A DNA stretch of 64,000 nucleotides from Streptomyces caatingaensis (GCF_001187435.1 NZ_LFXA01000013.1:186001-250000), one strand, 5' to 3'; positions 10,780-19,517 are shown, numbered from the stretch's first letter. Translations and numbers: made by a program. Notes: generated by a model not told the origin, from the letters alone.

Positions 10780-11517
10780 ATGACCGAGAAGGCGCAGTAC
10801 GACGTGATCGGGCAACGGTACGCGCGGATGAAGGAGAACGCGGCCTTCTGCGTGGCCGATTCCCACACGCTCCTCGACGCGCTGCGGGCCTGCGGGGACC
10901 TGCGCGGGAAGCCCGCGCTGGACGTGGCGTGCGGGCACGGCGACATCGCGCGGCTGCTGGCCGGGCGCGGCGCCTCCCCGGTGATCGGCGTGGACGTGTC
11001 CGCGGAGATGGTGCGGCTGGCGCGGGCCCTGGAGCACCGGGAGCCGCGGGGGATCCGGTACCTGGTGGCGGACGCGGCCGAACTGCCGGTGCTGGGCCGC
11101 TTCGCGGTGGCGACGGCGAGCTATCTGTTCAACTACGCGCCCACGCGGGCGGTCAAGCGCGCGATGTTCGCGGCGATCCGGGCCAATCTGGCGCCGGACG
11201 GGACGCTGCTGGCGATCGTGCCCAACACCGGCCCCTTCCTGGAGGAGGCGCACGGCGCCGCCGGCGCGCGGCTGGTGGAGCGGGTGCCGGGCGGGGAGGC
11301 ACCGCTGATGCGCATGGAGTTCCTGTCCGACCCGCCGGTGCCGTTCGCGTACTACGAGTGGCAGCGCGCCGACTACGAACAGGCCGCGCGCGAGGCCGGG
11401 TTCGGGAACGTCCGGTGGCAGTCGACGCGTACGCCCCCGCCGGACGAACGCTGGAACGCGGCGTTCTGGGAGGACTACCAGCGGGCGCCCCGCAGCTCCC
11501 TGCTGATCTGCCGCTGA
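10780..11517 (+). CDS. Class I SAM-dependent methyltransferase
   Basis: A 245-residue methyltransferase six bases after pabAB, probably co-transcribed. Motif I is ALDVACGHGDIARLL, followed by the acidic end of strand 2 (VIGVDVSAEMV) and YLVADAAELP. The late region PPVPFAYYEWQRADYEQA is typical of small-molecule methyltransferases. It could methylate the amine or a hydroxyl of an aminodeoxychorismate-derived aromatic compound. The substrate is inferred from the neighbour only. Confidence 0.82.
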   Translation: MTEKAQYDVIGQRYARMKENAAFCVADSHTLLDALRACGDLRGKPALDVACGHGDIARLLAGRGASPVIGVDVSAEMVRLARALEHREPRGIRYLVADAAELPVLGRFAVATASYLFNYAPTRAVKRAMFAAIRANLAPDGTLLAIVPNTGPFLEEAHGAAGARLVERVPGGEAPLMRMEFLSDPPVPFAYYEWQRADYEQAAREAGFGNVRWQSTRTPPPDERWNAAFWEDYQRAPRSSLLICR

Positions 11518-11530
11518 CGACGGGGGGAGG

Positions 11531-13501
11531 GTGGCGGTGGTGGACGAGGGACGGGCCAGAACGGTCGCCGTGATCGGCGCGGGCCCGCGCGGGCTGTCGG
11601 TGGTCGAGCGCCTGACGGCGAACGCGGGCGCGGCGGGCCGGCCCGTCGTCGTCCACGTCGTCGACCCCTACCTCGGCGCCGGCGGGCGGGTGTGGCGCAG
11701 CACGCAGCCGCGGGAGCTGCTGATGAACACGGTGGCGGCGCAGGTGACGATGTTCACCGACCGGAGCGTCAGCTGCGCGGGGCCGATCCGGCCGGGGCCG
11801 AGCCTGTACGACTGGGCCAAGGACGTGGTGCCGGCCGAGCCGGCGGGCGCGGTGCCGGGCTGGGTGCGGGCGGAGGCCGCGCGGCTGGGCCCGGGGTCGT
11901 ACCCCTCGCGGGCCTTCTGCGGCCGCTATCTGACGTGGGTGCTCGACCTGTTGACGCGTACGGCGCCGGACGGGGTGACCGTCCGGACGCACCGGCACCG
12001 GGCGGTGCGGCTGACGGAGGCGGAGGGCGCGGCGCAGGTCGTCACGCTGGAGACGGGGGCGCGGCTGCTGGTGGACTGCGTGGTCCTGGCGCAGGGGCAC
12101 CTGGACATGCCGGCGGCCACGTGCCCGGAGGAGGCGGAACTGCTGGGGCACGCGCGGCGGTACGGCCTCGGCTACCTCCCGCCGGCCAGCCCGGCGGAGG
12201 CGGACCTGGGGGCGGTGGCGGCGGGCGAACGGGTCGCCCTGCGCGGCCTGGGCCTCAACTTCTTCGACTATCTCGCCCTGTTGACGGTGGGCCGCGGCGG
12301 CTCCTTCCACCGGACGGCGGGCGGCCGGCTGCGCTACCTGCCGTCCGGCTGGGAGCCCCGGCTGTTCGCCGGGTCGCGGCGCGGAGTGCCGTACCACGCG
12401 CGCGGCGAGAACCAGAAGGGCGCCTTCGGCCGGCACCGGCCGGTGGTGCTGACCCAGGAGCGGATCGCCGCGCTGCGGCGCCGGCGGCGGAACGGGGAGC
12501 AGATTCGTTTCCTGCGCGACGTGTGGCCGTTGATCGACCGGGAGGTGACGGCCGTGTACTTCGCGGCCCTGCTGGCCCGGCGGTCGCGCCGCGGCGAGCG
12601 GGAGGCGTTCCTGAGGGAGTACCTGCGGCAGCCGTTCGGCACGCCGGTGGACGAACGGCTGCTGGAGCGCTTCGGGATCGTGCGGGACGACGCGTGGGAC
12701 TGGGAGCGGATCTGCCGGCCGTACGGCGACCGGGAGTTCACGGGCCCCGCGGCCTACCGGGAATGGCTGCTGGGCTACCTCCGCGACGACCTCGCCGAGG
12801 CCCGCCTCGGCAACGTGGACGGTCCGCTGAAGGCGGCCCTGGACGTCCTGCGGGACCTGCGCAACGAGGTGCGGCTCGCGGTGGACCACGCGGGGATCAC
12901 CGGCGAGTCGTACCGCGACGAGCTGCGCACCTGGTTCACCCCGCTCAACGCGTACCTGTCGATCGGCCCGCCGCCGCGCCGCATCGAGGAGTTGATCGCG
13001 CTGATCGAGGCGGGCGTGGTGGAGATGGTGGGGCCGGGGATGCGGGTGGCCCCGGTGCCCGGCGGTTTCGCGGTCGCCTCGGCGGCCGTGCCGGGCTCGG
13101 AGCGGCGCGTGACGACGCTGGTGGAGGCGCGGCTCCCAGAGGTGGATGTACGCAGCACGACCGATCCCCTGGTGCGCGACCTGCGGGCCCGGGGCGCCTG
13201 CCGCCCCTACCTGATCCCTTCCGGGTGGGACGGCCATGTGGAGACGGGCGGGCTGATGGTGACGCCGCGCCCGTACCGCCTGGTGGACGCGGCGGGCCGC
13301 CCGCATCCGTACCGGTTCGCCTTCGGTGTGCCGACGGAGACGGTGCACTGGGCGACGGCCGCCGGGATACGGCCGGGCGTCGACTCGGTCATTCTGGGCG
13401 ACGCGGACGCGATCGCCCGGGAGTGCCTGTCGGTGCGGCTGGGGGGACGGGTGCGGCCGGAGGATCCGGATCCGGACGGGGAGCGGGCGGCGGTGCCGTG
13501 A
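11531..13501 (+). CDS. Large FAD/NAD(P)-binding protein
   Basis: A 656-residue protein starting at GTG 11531 after GGGGGAGG. The dinucleotide-binding motif is VAVIGAGPRGLSVVERL at residues 11-27. Later there are VVLAQGHLDMP and ERVALRGLGLNFFDYL, and a long C-terminal half without membrane segments. This matches the FAD-NAD(P)-binding family (Pfam PF13454-like), which is frequent in actinomycete biosynthetic islands but poorly studied. It is the third gene in the pabAB unit, 13 bases after the methyltransferase. It may act as an oxygenase or oxidoreductase on an aromatic amine; that is a guess from context. Confidence 0.72.
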   Translation: MAVVDEGRARTVAVIGAGPRGLSVVERLTANAGAAGRPVVVHVVDPYLGAGGRVWRSTQPRELLMNTVAAQVTMFTDRSVSCAGPIRPGPSLYDWAKDVVPAEPAGAVPGWVRAEAARLGPGSYPSRAFCGRYLTWVLDLLTRTAPDGVTVRTHRHRAVRLTEAEGAAQVVTLETGARLLVDCVVLAQGHLDMPAATCPEEAELLGHARRYGLGYLPPASPAEADLGAVAAGERVALRGLGLNFFDYLALLTVGRGGSFHRTAGGRLRYLPSGWEPRLFAGSRRGVPYHARGENQKGAFGRHRPVVLTQERIAALRRRRRNGEQIRFLRDVWPLIDREVTAVYFAALLARRSRRGEREAFLREYLRQPFGTPVDERLLERFGIVRDDAWDWERICRPYGDREFTGPAAYREWLLGYLRDDLAEARLGNVDGPLKAALDVLRDLRNEVRLAVDHAGITGESYRDELRTWFTPLNAYLSIGPPPRRIEELIALIEAGVVEMVGPGMRVAPVPGGFAVASAAVPGSERRVTTLVEARLPEVDVRSTTDPLVRDLRARGACRPYLIPSGWDGHVETGGLMVTPRPYRLVDAAGRPHPYRFAFGVPTETVHWATAAGIRPGVDSVILGDADAIARECLSVRLGGRVRPEDPDPDGERAAVP

Positions 13502-13531
13502 CGAGCGTGCGCCGTCCGTGGCCGCGCCGGG

Positions 13532-15961
13532 TCAGCGGCCGCCGCGGGCGGGCGTGAACGTGCGGGTCTCGCCGGGCCGGACGGTGAGGGGGCGTCCGCG
13601 GAGCACGATGCGCAGGGCCGATCCGGCCGACTCCGGGACGCTGACGGTGAGGCGGTCGCCGCTGAGGCGCACGCCGATCCCCCAGTGCCCCCGGTAGCGG
13701 AGGGTGAAGCCGAACCCGGAGAGCCCGGGAACCGCCACCGGGTCGGTCCACAGGGCGTCCTCGCGGGTCTCCAGTCCGGTGAGACCGCGCTGTACCAGGT
13801 CGAGGGTGCCGGCCATCGCGCCGAGGTGGATGCCCTCGGCGGTGGTGCCGCCCTGGACGTCCGCCACGTCCTCCTCCAGCGCCTCGCGGCAGTACCGCCA
13901 GGCGTCGGCCCGCCGGGCCCGGGCCAGCACCCAGCCGTGCACCAGGCTGCTGAGGGTGGAGCCGTGGCTGGTGCGCCGCAGGTAGTGGTCGACCGTGCGG
14001 CGCCAGGTGCCGTCGGTCAGCTCGTAGCCCAACTGCCGGAAGAGATCGGCCAGTTCGGCGGGCGAGAAGAGGTAGCCGAGCATGAGCACGTCCGCCTGTT
14101 TCGACGCCTGGTAGCGGTTGACCGTGTCGTCCTCGGCCTCCAGGATCCGGTCGAGCCGGCGGATGTCGCCGTAGCGTGCGCGGTAGGCGTCCCAGTCGAG
14201 CTCGGCCAGGTCCCCGTACCCCTCGAACTGGCCGATGACGCCCCGGTGGAACGGCACGTGGAGGCGGTGGGCGACCTCCTCCCACCGCGCGAGCTCCTCC
14301 GCGTCCAGGACGCCGCGCTCGGCCAGCTCCCGGCGCCGCCGCCCCGGCAGTCTCCCCACCAGCTCCAGTGCCCGGCCCAGGACCCAGGCGGCGGTGACGT
14401 TGGTGTACGCGTTGTCGTCGATGCCGGGGGCGGCGGACTCCGGGTAGGCGTCGTGGTACTCGTCGGGGCCGACGACCCCGCGGATGCGGTAGCGGCCGCT
14501 CGCGGGATCGTGGACGGCGCTGTGGGACCAGAACCGGGCGATCGGCAGCAGCATCTCGGCGCCCTTGGTGTGCAGGTACTCCTCGTCGCCCGTCGCCTGG
14601 CAGTACTGCCACACGTTGTAGGCGACGGCGGAGCCGACGTGGTGCTGGAGCCGCGAGCGGTCCGGGAGCCAGCGGCCGGAACGGGGGTTGAGGTGCAGCG
14701 TCTGCGTCTCGTCGCGGCCGTCGCTGCCGCTCTGCCAGGGGTAGCGCGCCCCGGCCCGGCCTTCCTGACGGGCCGTCAGGAGTGCTCTCGGCAGGCGGCG
14801 GTGACGGTAGTCGATCAGCGCCCGGGACACCTCGGGGAAGTGCAGGTTCAGGTACGGCAGGACGAACAGCTCGTCCCAGAAGACGTGGCCCCGGTAGGCC
14901 TCGCCGTGCAGTCCGCGCGCGGGCACCCCCGCGTCCAGGTCCGTGGTGTGCGGGGAGAGCGTCTGCAGCACGTGGAAGACGTGCAGGCGCAGGACCCGGC
15001 CCGCCTCCCCCGGGAACCGCACGTCCGCGCGCCGCCACAGCTGCTCCCAGGCGACGGTGTGCGTCCGCAGGAGCTCCGCGAAGTCCGGTGCGGCGCCGAC
15101 GCGTTCGACGGCCGCGGTGAAGGGGTCGCTGACGGCGCGGTCGTGGGAGGTGTGCAGGGCGACGGTCTTGTCCACGGTGACGGGCCGGCCGTCGGCGACG
15201 GCGAGCCGGAGCCGGTGGACCGCGCACCGGGCGCGGGCCTCGCGTCGCGCGTCCACGGGTCCGCCGCTGGTGACGGTGGTGCGCTGGGCGAGGGCGACGG
15301 CGATGTCGGAGGTGCGGGTGCGGCAGCGCAGCCAGACCGTGTCCGGCCCGGCGGTCCCGGTGCGGAAGCCGGTCAGGTGGCGGCCGTCGAGGTCCCGGTA
15401 GCGCGGCACGTTGGCGTTCTCGACGGCGCCGTCGAGGGCGCACTCGACCTCGATCCGGCCGCTCCAGCCCTCGGGGGTGAGGACGGTGCGCAGCGCCGCG
15501 GTGTACGGGTCGCCCATGTGGACCAGCCGGTGCTGTGCGACGGCCAGGACGCGGCCGTCGGCGCCCTGGTGGCGGAAGGTCCGGATCAGCGTCCCGTGCC
15601 GCAGCCGCAGCGTCAGCCGGTGGTCGAGGAACCCGCCGTCGTCCATGACGGCCCAGGGCCCCGGCGGGCCGTCGTCGGGGAGCGGGCGGAAGCGCAGCGG
15701 CAGCCAGTTCGGGAGGTTGACCATGTCCTCGTTCTCGACCTCGCGGCCGGCGACGGACGACACGAGGCGGTCGTAGCAGCCGGCCGCGTAGGTGCCCGGG
15801 TAGTGCCCGGCCCCCGCGGGGCTCTCGGGGGCGGCGCCCCGGGTGGCGAAGCGTCCGTTGCCGAGCGTGCACAGCGCTTCGCGCAGCCCCTCGGTGGCGG
15901 GGTCGTAGCCGGTGTACTCCCAGGTCCACCCGGGTGCCTCCGGTGGGTTCCGCTCCGGCAC
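13532..15961 (-). CDS. Glycoside hydrolase family 65 protein (disaccharide phosphorylase/hydrolase)
   Basis: About 809 residues. It carries the GH65 layout: an N-terminal beta-sandwich, then the (alpha/alpha)6 barrel with HVFWDELFVLPYLN, YPWQSGSDGRDETQ and VVGPDEYHD, where E501 is the general acid, and a late C-terminal domain. Family members split trehalose, maltose or kojibiose with phosphate or water. I prefer GTG 15961 (WWREATT then VPERN), which has GGAGGGAGG about eleven bases upstream. The frame is open to GTG 16054, but that start has no ribosome site and its extra 31 residues are encoded by a tandem repeat. It is convergent with the FAD protein with a 30-base gap. It probably works in storage-sugar metabolism with the stress genes to its right. 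Confidence 0.88.
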   Translation of the reverse strand: MPERNPPEAPGWTWEYTGYDPATEGLREALCTLGNGRFATRGAAPESPAGAGHYPGTYAAGCYDRLVSSVAGREVENEDMVNLPNWLPLRFRPLPDDGPPGPWAVMDDGGFLDHRLTLRLRHGTLIRTFRHQGADGRVLAVAQHRLVHMGDPYTAALRTVLTPEGWSGRIEVECALDGAVENANVPRYRDLDGRHLTGFRTGTAGPDTVWLRCRTRTSDIAVALAQRTTVTSGGPVDARREARARCAVHRLRLAVADGRPVTVDKTVALHTSHDRAVSDPFTAAVERVGAAPDFAELLRTHTVAWEQLWRRADVRFPGEAGRVLRLHVFHVLQTLSPHTTDLDAGVPARGLHGEAYRGHVFWDELFVLPYLNLHFPEVSRALIDYRHRRLPRALLTARQEGRAGARYPWQSGSDGRDETQTLHLNPRSGRWLPDRSRLQHHVGSAVAYNVWQYCQATGDEEYLHTKGAEMLLPIARFWSHSAVHDPASGRYRIRGVVGPDEYHDAYPESAAPGIDDNAYTNVTAAWVLGRALELVGRLPGRRRRELAERGVLDAEELARWEEVAHRLHVPFHRGVIGQFEGYGDLAELDWDAYRARYGDIRRLDRILEAEDDTVNRYQASKQADVLMLGYLFSPAELADLFRQLGYELTDGTWRRTVDHYLRRTSHGSTLSSLVHGWVLARARRADAWRYCREALEEDVADVQGGTTAEGIHLGAMAGTLDLVQRGLTGLETREDALWTDPVAVPGLSGFGFTLRYRGHWGIGVRLSGDRLTVSVPESAGSALRIVLRGRPLTVRPGETRTFTPARGGR

Positions 15962-15996
15962 GGCCGTCGTCGCCTCCCTCCACCATCCGGGGATCT

Positions 15997-16032
15997 CCGT
16001 CCGTCCAGGAGACCCCGTCCGTTCAGGAGACC
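15997..16032. repeat. Two tandem copies of an 18-base unit
   Basis: CCGTCCGTCCAGGAGACC at 15997-16014 is followed directly by CCGTCCGTTCAGGAGACC at 16015-16032, one mismatch in 18. It sits just upstream of the preferred GH65 start, in the divergent gap before the cNMP-binding gene. Confidence 0.8.
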
Positions 16033-16186
16033 TCCGTCGCGGGGGAACGGCCACCGCGGGGGCGGGGCGGCCCGCTCGGGGTGCGGGCCGGCGAGGGTGC
16101 GGTCACGCTGGGGGCATGGCGTGTGCCACCGCCCCGCGGGATCCGCAGGAGAGCACGGACGCGCTCCCGGCCGGGGAGCCGCCGTG

Positions 16187-16642
16187 ATGGCCCGGGCGGG
16201 CGTCTTCGGGGCCCTGCCCGAGGGCCGGCGCGAGACGCTGCTGGCCGCCGCGCGCGAGGTGTCGTTCCCGGTCGGCACCCGCATCTTCGAGGAGGGCGGG
16301 CACGCCGACCGCTTCTGGGTCCTGCACACCGGCACCGTCGCCCTCGACCTGCACGTCCCCGGCCGCCGCCCGGCCGTCATCGAGACGGTGGGCTCCGGCG
16401 AACTCCTCGGCTGGTCCTGGCTGTTCGCGCCCCGGCAGTGGCACCTGGGCGCCGAGGCCACCGGCCCCGTGCGCGCCTGGGAGTTCGACGCCGACGAGGT
16501 CCGCGCGCTGTGCGCCCGCGACCCGGAGCTCGACCACGCGCTGCTCGTCTACGTCGCGGAGACCATCGGCCGGCGCCTGCGCGCCGCCCGCACCCGGCTC
16601 CTGGACCTCTACGGCCCGGCCGGGAGCGGCGAACCGCGGTGA
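16187..16642 (+). CDS. Stand-alone cyclic-nucleotide-binding (Crp-type) domain protein
   Basis: A 151-residue protein made of one cNMP-binding beta-barrel (GTRIFEEGGHADRFWVLHTG, then SGELLGWSWLF and AWEFDADEVRAL) with a short helical end but no DNA-binding helix-turn-helix. It therefore cannot work as a classic Crp regulator and may sense a ligand or partner. Start: ATG 16187, with GGGGAG about ten bases upstream; GTG 16184 in the same frame has better spacing. A 23-codon frame (16116-16187, MACATAPRDP...) ends in TGATG overlapping this start and could couple translation. It heads a run of four stress-type genes in the same direction. Confidence 0.82.
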   Translation: MARAGVFGALPEGRRETLLAAAREVSFPVGTRIFEEGGHADRFWVLHTGTVALDLHVPGRRPAVIETVGSGELLGWSWLFAPRQWHLGAEATGPVRAWEFDADEVRALCARDPELDHALLVYVAETIGRRLRAARTRLLDLYGPAGSGEPR

Positions 16643-16715
16643 GGGCGGGCCGCCCCCGGCCGCGCCGTGCGGCAGGCTGGGAGGAGGGGACCGTCCGGCC
16701 GGGAGATGACCGACG

Positions 16716-16988
16716 ATGACGTTCTGGTACGGGGACCACGGCGGCGGCTGGGGCTGGGTCGCCATGTCGATCGGCATGGTCCTCTTCTGGGCCGTGGTGG
16801 TCGCGGCCCTGGTCCTGCTGGCCCGCTCCCTGGGGCGGCCGCACCAGCACACCCGCTGGGGCCCTCCGCCCACGGCGCCCGCCGAACAGGTCCTCGCCGA
16901 GCGCTTCGCCCGCGGCGAGATCGACGAGGAGGAGTACCGGCGGCGCCTGGAGGTGCTGCGCTCCACCGGGGCTCCGCCGCCGCGGTGA
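16716..16988 (+). CDS. Small SHOCT-domain membrane protein
   Basis: A 90-residue protein. It opens MTFWYGDHGGGWGWVAMS, has one transmembrane helix (about residues 17-40, GMVLFWAVVVAALVLLA) and ends with a SHOCT motif (AEQVLAERFARGEIDEEEY). SHOCT proteins are short, often membrane-anchored and of unknown role. It sits 73 bases after the cNMP-binding gene. Upstream bases contain GGGGACCGTCCGGCC (16687-16701), which resembles the palindromes seen before the flavohemoglobin. Confidence 0.82.
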   Translation: MTFWYGDHGGGWGWVAMSIGMVLFWAVVVAALVLLARSLGRPHQHTRWGPPPTAPAEQVLAERFARGEIDEEEYRRRLEVLRSTGAPPPR

Positions 16989-17210
16989 GTACCGCGGCGC
17001 GGGCGCCGGGGTGGCCGACCGGCTTCGTTCCGGCGGTGCCGCCCGTCCTGCGACGCTGGAATCGTGGGCACCGAAAGCCCCCGGAGAAGGAGCGGGGCCA
17101 TGCCGCGGCGGCCCCGAGCGGTCGGCGGGCTCATGACGCGGAACGTGGTCCGGGTGCGCGGCCCCTTCCCCGCTTCCTGGTCCGTCGGATCGCGACCCGA
17201 GGAGTCAGCG

Positions 17211-17876
17211 ATGAACGACAACCGGCGCACCGTCAGCGACGTCATGACCCAGACGGTCGTGGCGATCAGCCGCAACGCGCCCTACAAGGAGATCGTCAGG
17301 ACGCTCGCCGAGTGGAGGGTCAGCGCGATGCCGGTGCTCGAGGGCGAGGGCCGGGTCATCGGCGTCGTCTCCGAGGCCGACCTGCTGCCGAAGGAGGAGT
17401 TCATGGACCGCGACCCGTCCCGGCCGGAGCTGTCGCCGCGGCTCGACGAGCTGGCGAAGGCCGACGCGGGCACGGCCGAGGAGCTCATGAGCACGCCCGC
17501 GGTCACCGTCCACGCCGACGCGTCCCTCGCGGAGGCGGCCCGGGTGATGGCGCGCAGGGGCGTCAAGCGCCTCCCGGTCGTGGACGCGCACGGCATGCTG
17601 ACCGGCATCGTCAGCCGCGGCGACCTGCTCAAGGTGTACCTGCGGGAGGACGAGGACATCGCCCGCGAGATCCGCGACGACGTGCTCGCCCACCTGTTCC
17701 GCGACCGGCGGCCCCCGGTGGAGGCCCGGGTGCGGGAGGGCGTGGTCACGCTCTCCGGGTCGCCGGCCGATCCGTCGCTGGCGGCGGTCCTGGCGCGGCT
17801 CGTCCGGGCCGTGGACGGGGTGGTGAACGTGGAGCTCCGGCTCGCGGAGGCGCCGGACGTGGCTCCGCAGCCCTGA
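17211..17876 (+). CDS. CBS-CBS-BON domain protein
   Basis: A 221-residue protein with two CBS domains (VSDVMTQTVVAISRNAPYKE and EELMSTPAVTVHADASLAEA with RLPVVDAHGMLTGIVSRGDLL) and a BON domain at the end (VEARVREGVVTLSGSPAD). CBS pairs bind adenine nucleotides or related ligands. ATG 17211 has GAGGAG seven bases upstream and gives the normal family N-terminus. The frame is open further up to ATG 17100, which has its own AAGGAG and would add 37 residues including GLMTRNVVRVRG, itself like the start of a CBS domain. Both starts may be used. The neighbours suggest a dormancy or energy-stress role. Confidence 0.85.
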   Translation: MNDNRRTVSDVMTQTVVAISRNAPYKEIVRTLAEWRVSAMPVLEGEGRVIGVVSEADLLPKEEFMDRDPSRPELSPRLDELAKADAGTAEELMSTPAVTVHADASLAEAARVMARRGVKRLPVVDAHGMLTGIVSRGDLLKVYLREDEDIAREIRDDVLAHLFRDRRPPVEARVREGVVTLSGSPADPSLAAVLARLVRAVDGVVNVELRLAEAPDVAPQP

Positions 17877-17973
17877 CCCGTGCCGAACGGCCGCCCAGCG
17901 GTGGCACGACACCGGTCCGTCTGATCCTCTGAACGAGGGGACCGGCGGCGGGCGACAGTGCGGAGGAGCGGCC

Positions 17974-18639
17974 GTGCGAGACGAAGACGGAACGGTGCAG
18001 TCCGACGGCGACACGCTGGGCACCCGCGCCACCCTGCGCCGTCGGCAGCTGGGCATGTCGCGCGAGGAACTGGCGCAGCGGGCCGGCATGTCGGTCGCCT
18101 ATCTGCGTCAACTGGAGACGTTCCGGGGCGACTTCGACCCGGGCGCCGTCATGCGGCTGGCCGCCGCCCTGGAGATGCCCTACGCGGAGCTGGTGTCGGG
18201 CCGTCCGGACGCCGCGCCCGGCCAGGCGCCACCGGCGGCCCGCCCGGTGCTGATGCGGCTGTCGGAGCAGGAGTGCTGGGAGCGGCTGGGTACGCACGGG
18301 ATCGGCCGCCTGGGGCTGTCCGGCGGGGCCGGTCCCGTCGTCCTGCCGGTCAACTTCCTGGTCGACGCCCGCACGGTCGTCTACCGGACGGAGGCCGACG
18401 GACCGGCGGCGGTGGCCGCCGGGGAGCGGCTGGCCTTCGAGGCGGACCACCTCGACGAGCACCTGAGCAACGGCTGGAGTGTGCTCGTCCAGGGCACCGC
18501 TGACCGCGTCACCGACCCGCACGTGGTGCGCACGCTCGCCGAGCGGCCGGGGGCGCGGCCGTGGGCGGGCGGCGAGCGCGACCTGTGGATCCGGGTCGTG
18601 CCCGCGGAGGTGAGCGGCCGCGTCCTGCGGGCGATGTGA
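17974..18639 (+). CDS. XRE-type DNA-binding / pyridoxamine-oxidase-like fusion
   Basis: A 221-residue protein starting at GTG 17974 after GGAGGAG. Residues about 15-75 are an XRE helix-turn-helix (RRRQLGMSREELAQRAGMSV, YLRQLE). Residues about 90-220 form a split-barrel flavin-binding fold of the pyridoxamine 5'-phosphate oxidase-like family (GRLGLSGGAGPVVLPVNFLV, then VYRTEADGPAA and LAFEADHLDEHLSNGWSVLV). Such fusions are common in Streptomyces stress islands. They may sense flavin or F420 state and adjust transcription. The start of the gene is preceded by GAGGGGACCGGCGGC. Confidence 0.85.
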   Translation: MRDEDGTVQSDGDTLGTRATLRRRQLGMSREELAQRAGMSVAYLRQLETFRGDFDPGAVMRLAAALEMPYAELVSGRPDAAPGQAPPAARPVLMRLSEQECWERLGTHGIGRLGLSGGAGPVVLPVNFLVDARTVVYRTEADGPAAVAAGERLAFEADHLDEHLSNGWSVLVQGTADRVTDPHVVRTLAERPGARPWAGGERDLWIRVVPAEVSGRVLRAM

Positions 18640-18674
18640 CGCGCCCCCGGCGGCCCGCCCCTGCGATCGACAAT

Positions 18675-18693
18675 TTAGGCTCGGCTAACCTAA
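18675..18693. promoter_or_regulatory. Iron box (DmdR/IdeR operator)
   Basis: TTAGGCTCGGCTAACCTAA matches the actinomycete iron box TTAGGTTAGGCTAACCTAA at 17 of 19 positions. It lies 36 bases before the start of the membrane gene at 18729. DmdR1/IdeR with Fe2+ would repress transcription here when iron is plentiful. Confidence 0.85.
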
Positions 18694-18728
18694 GTTGATC
18701 CTGGTCGACCCGGAGGGGGAACTCCTCG

Positions 18729-19493
18729 ATGACGTCGTCGGCACGGCCGGAGGCCTTACCCACGGCCCCGCCCGCCCCGCCCCGCCCTCTCCCCCTCGGC
18801 ACCCCCTGGCCACGGCTGGCCGGACTGGCGGGCGTGCCGGCCTCGGTCGCCTGGCTGGCGGGGGACGTCCTGCTGCTCGGCGAGCCCATGGGCACAGCCG
18901 ACCGGTACCCGCTGCCGGCGGCGTACGAGGGCACGGCCCGCGACTCGCTGGCGGCCATGCTGCCCGCCTCGACGGCGCGCCTCGCCGTCGGAGCCCTCCT
19001 GGGCGTTCCTGACCGGCCCCCTGTACCTGGCGGCCTGCCGGCACGTGTGGTGCGGGCTGCGGACCGCGCCGCGCCGGCTGTCGCTGCCGCCCGTCGCCCT
19101 GCTCACGGCCGGCTTCGCGCTGGCGCCCTTCGCGCACGGCTCGTTCTCCTACTGGGGCCGGGCCGCCCGGGCCGTGCACGACTCCGGCGCCCGCGCGCAG
19201 GTGCTCACCGCCTGCCGGGCGACATCGCCGCGGTGCTCGTCGTCCCGTACGCGGTCCTGCTGGCCTGCTGGGCGGCCGGTTCCGTCGGGATGGCCGTGTG
19301 CGTGCTGCGGGGGCCGACGGCCTTCCCGAGGTGGATGTGCGCGGCCACGCCCCTCGTCCTCGTCCCCGTCGGCGCGCTGATCACCAAGGCGCTGCCCGGA
19401 GCGGCCGGGACCGCGCTCCGGGGCGCGGCCCTGAGCGTCGGCAACCTGCTCTTCTTCTCCCTCACCACCGCCGCGCTGTGGCGCCGCCGCTGA
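18729..19493 (+). pseudogene. Iron-box-controlled multi-spanning membrane protein with two compensating frameshifts
   Basis: The frame starting at ATG 18729 codes a membrane protein up to about residue 91 (PASTARLAVGALL). It then leaves the coding phase at a GGG run (19001-19003, one extra G), continues sensibly in another phase (FLTGPLYLAACRHVWCG, ALAPFAHGSFSYWGR) and returns at about 19211 (GCCTGCCGG, one C too few) to GDIAAVLVVPYAVLLACWAA and the true end. Corrected, it is a roughly 254-residue protein with six or so membrane segments, probably of a Streptomyces family of unknown function (DUF6796-like, from memory). Both slips are single bases in short homopolymers, so sequencing error is as likely as real decay. 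The uncorrected middle is Arg/Pro-rich nonsense. Upstream lies an iron box, so iron control is expected. Confidence 0.65.
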
Positions 19494-19517
19494 CCCCGGC
19501 GGCCGGGCCGGCCTCCC

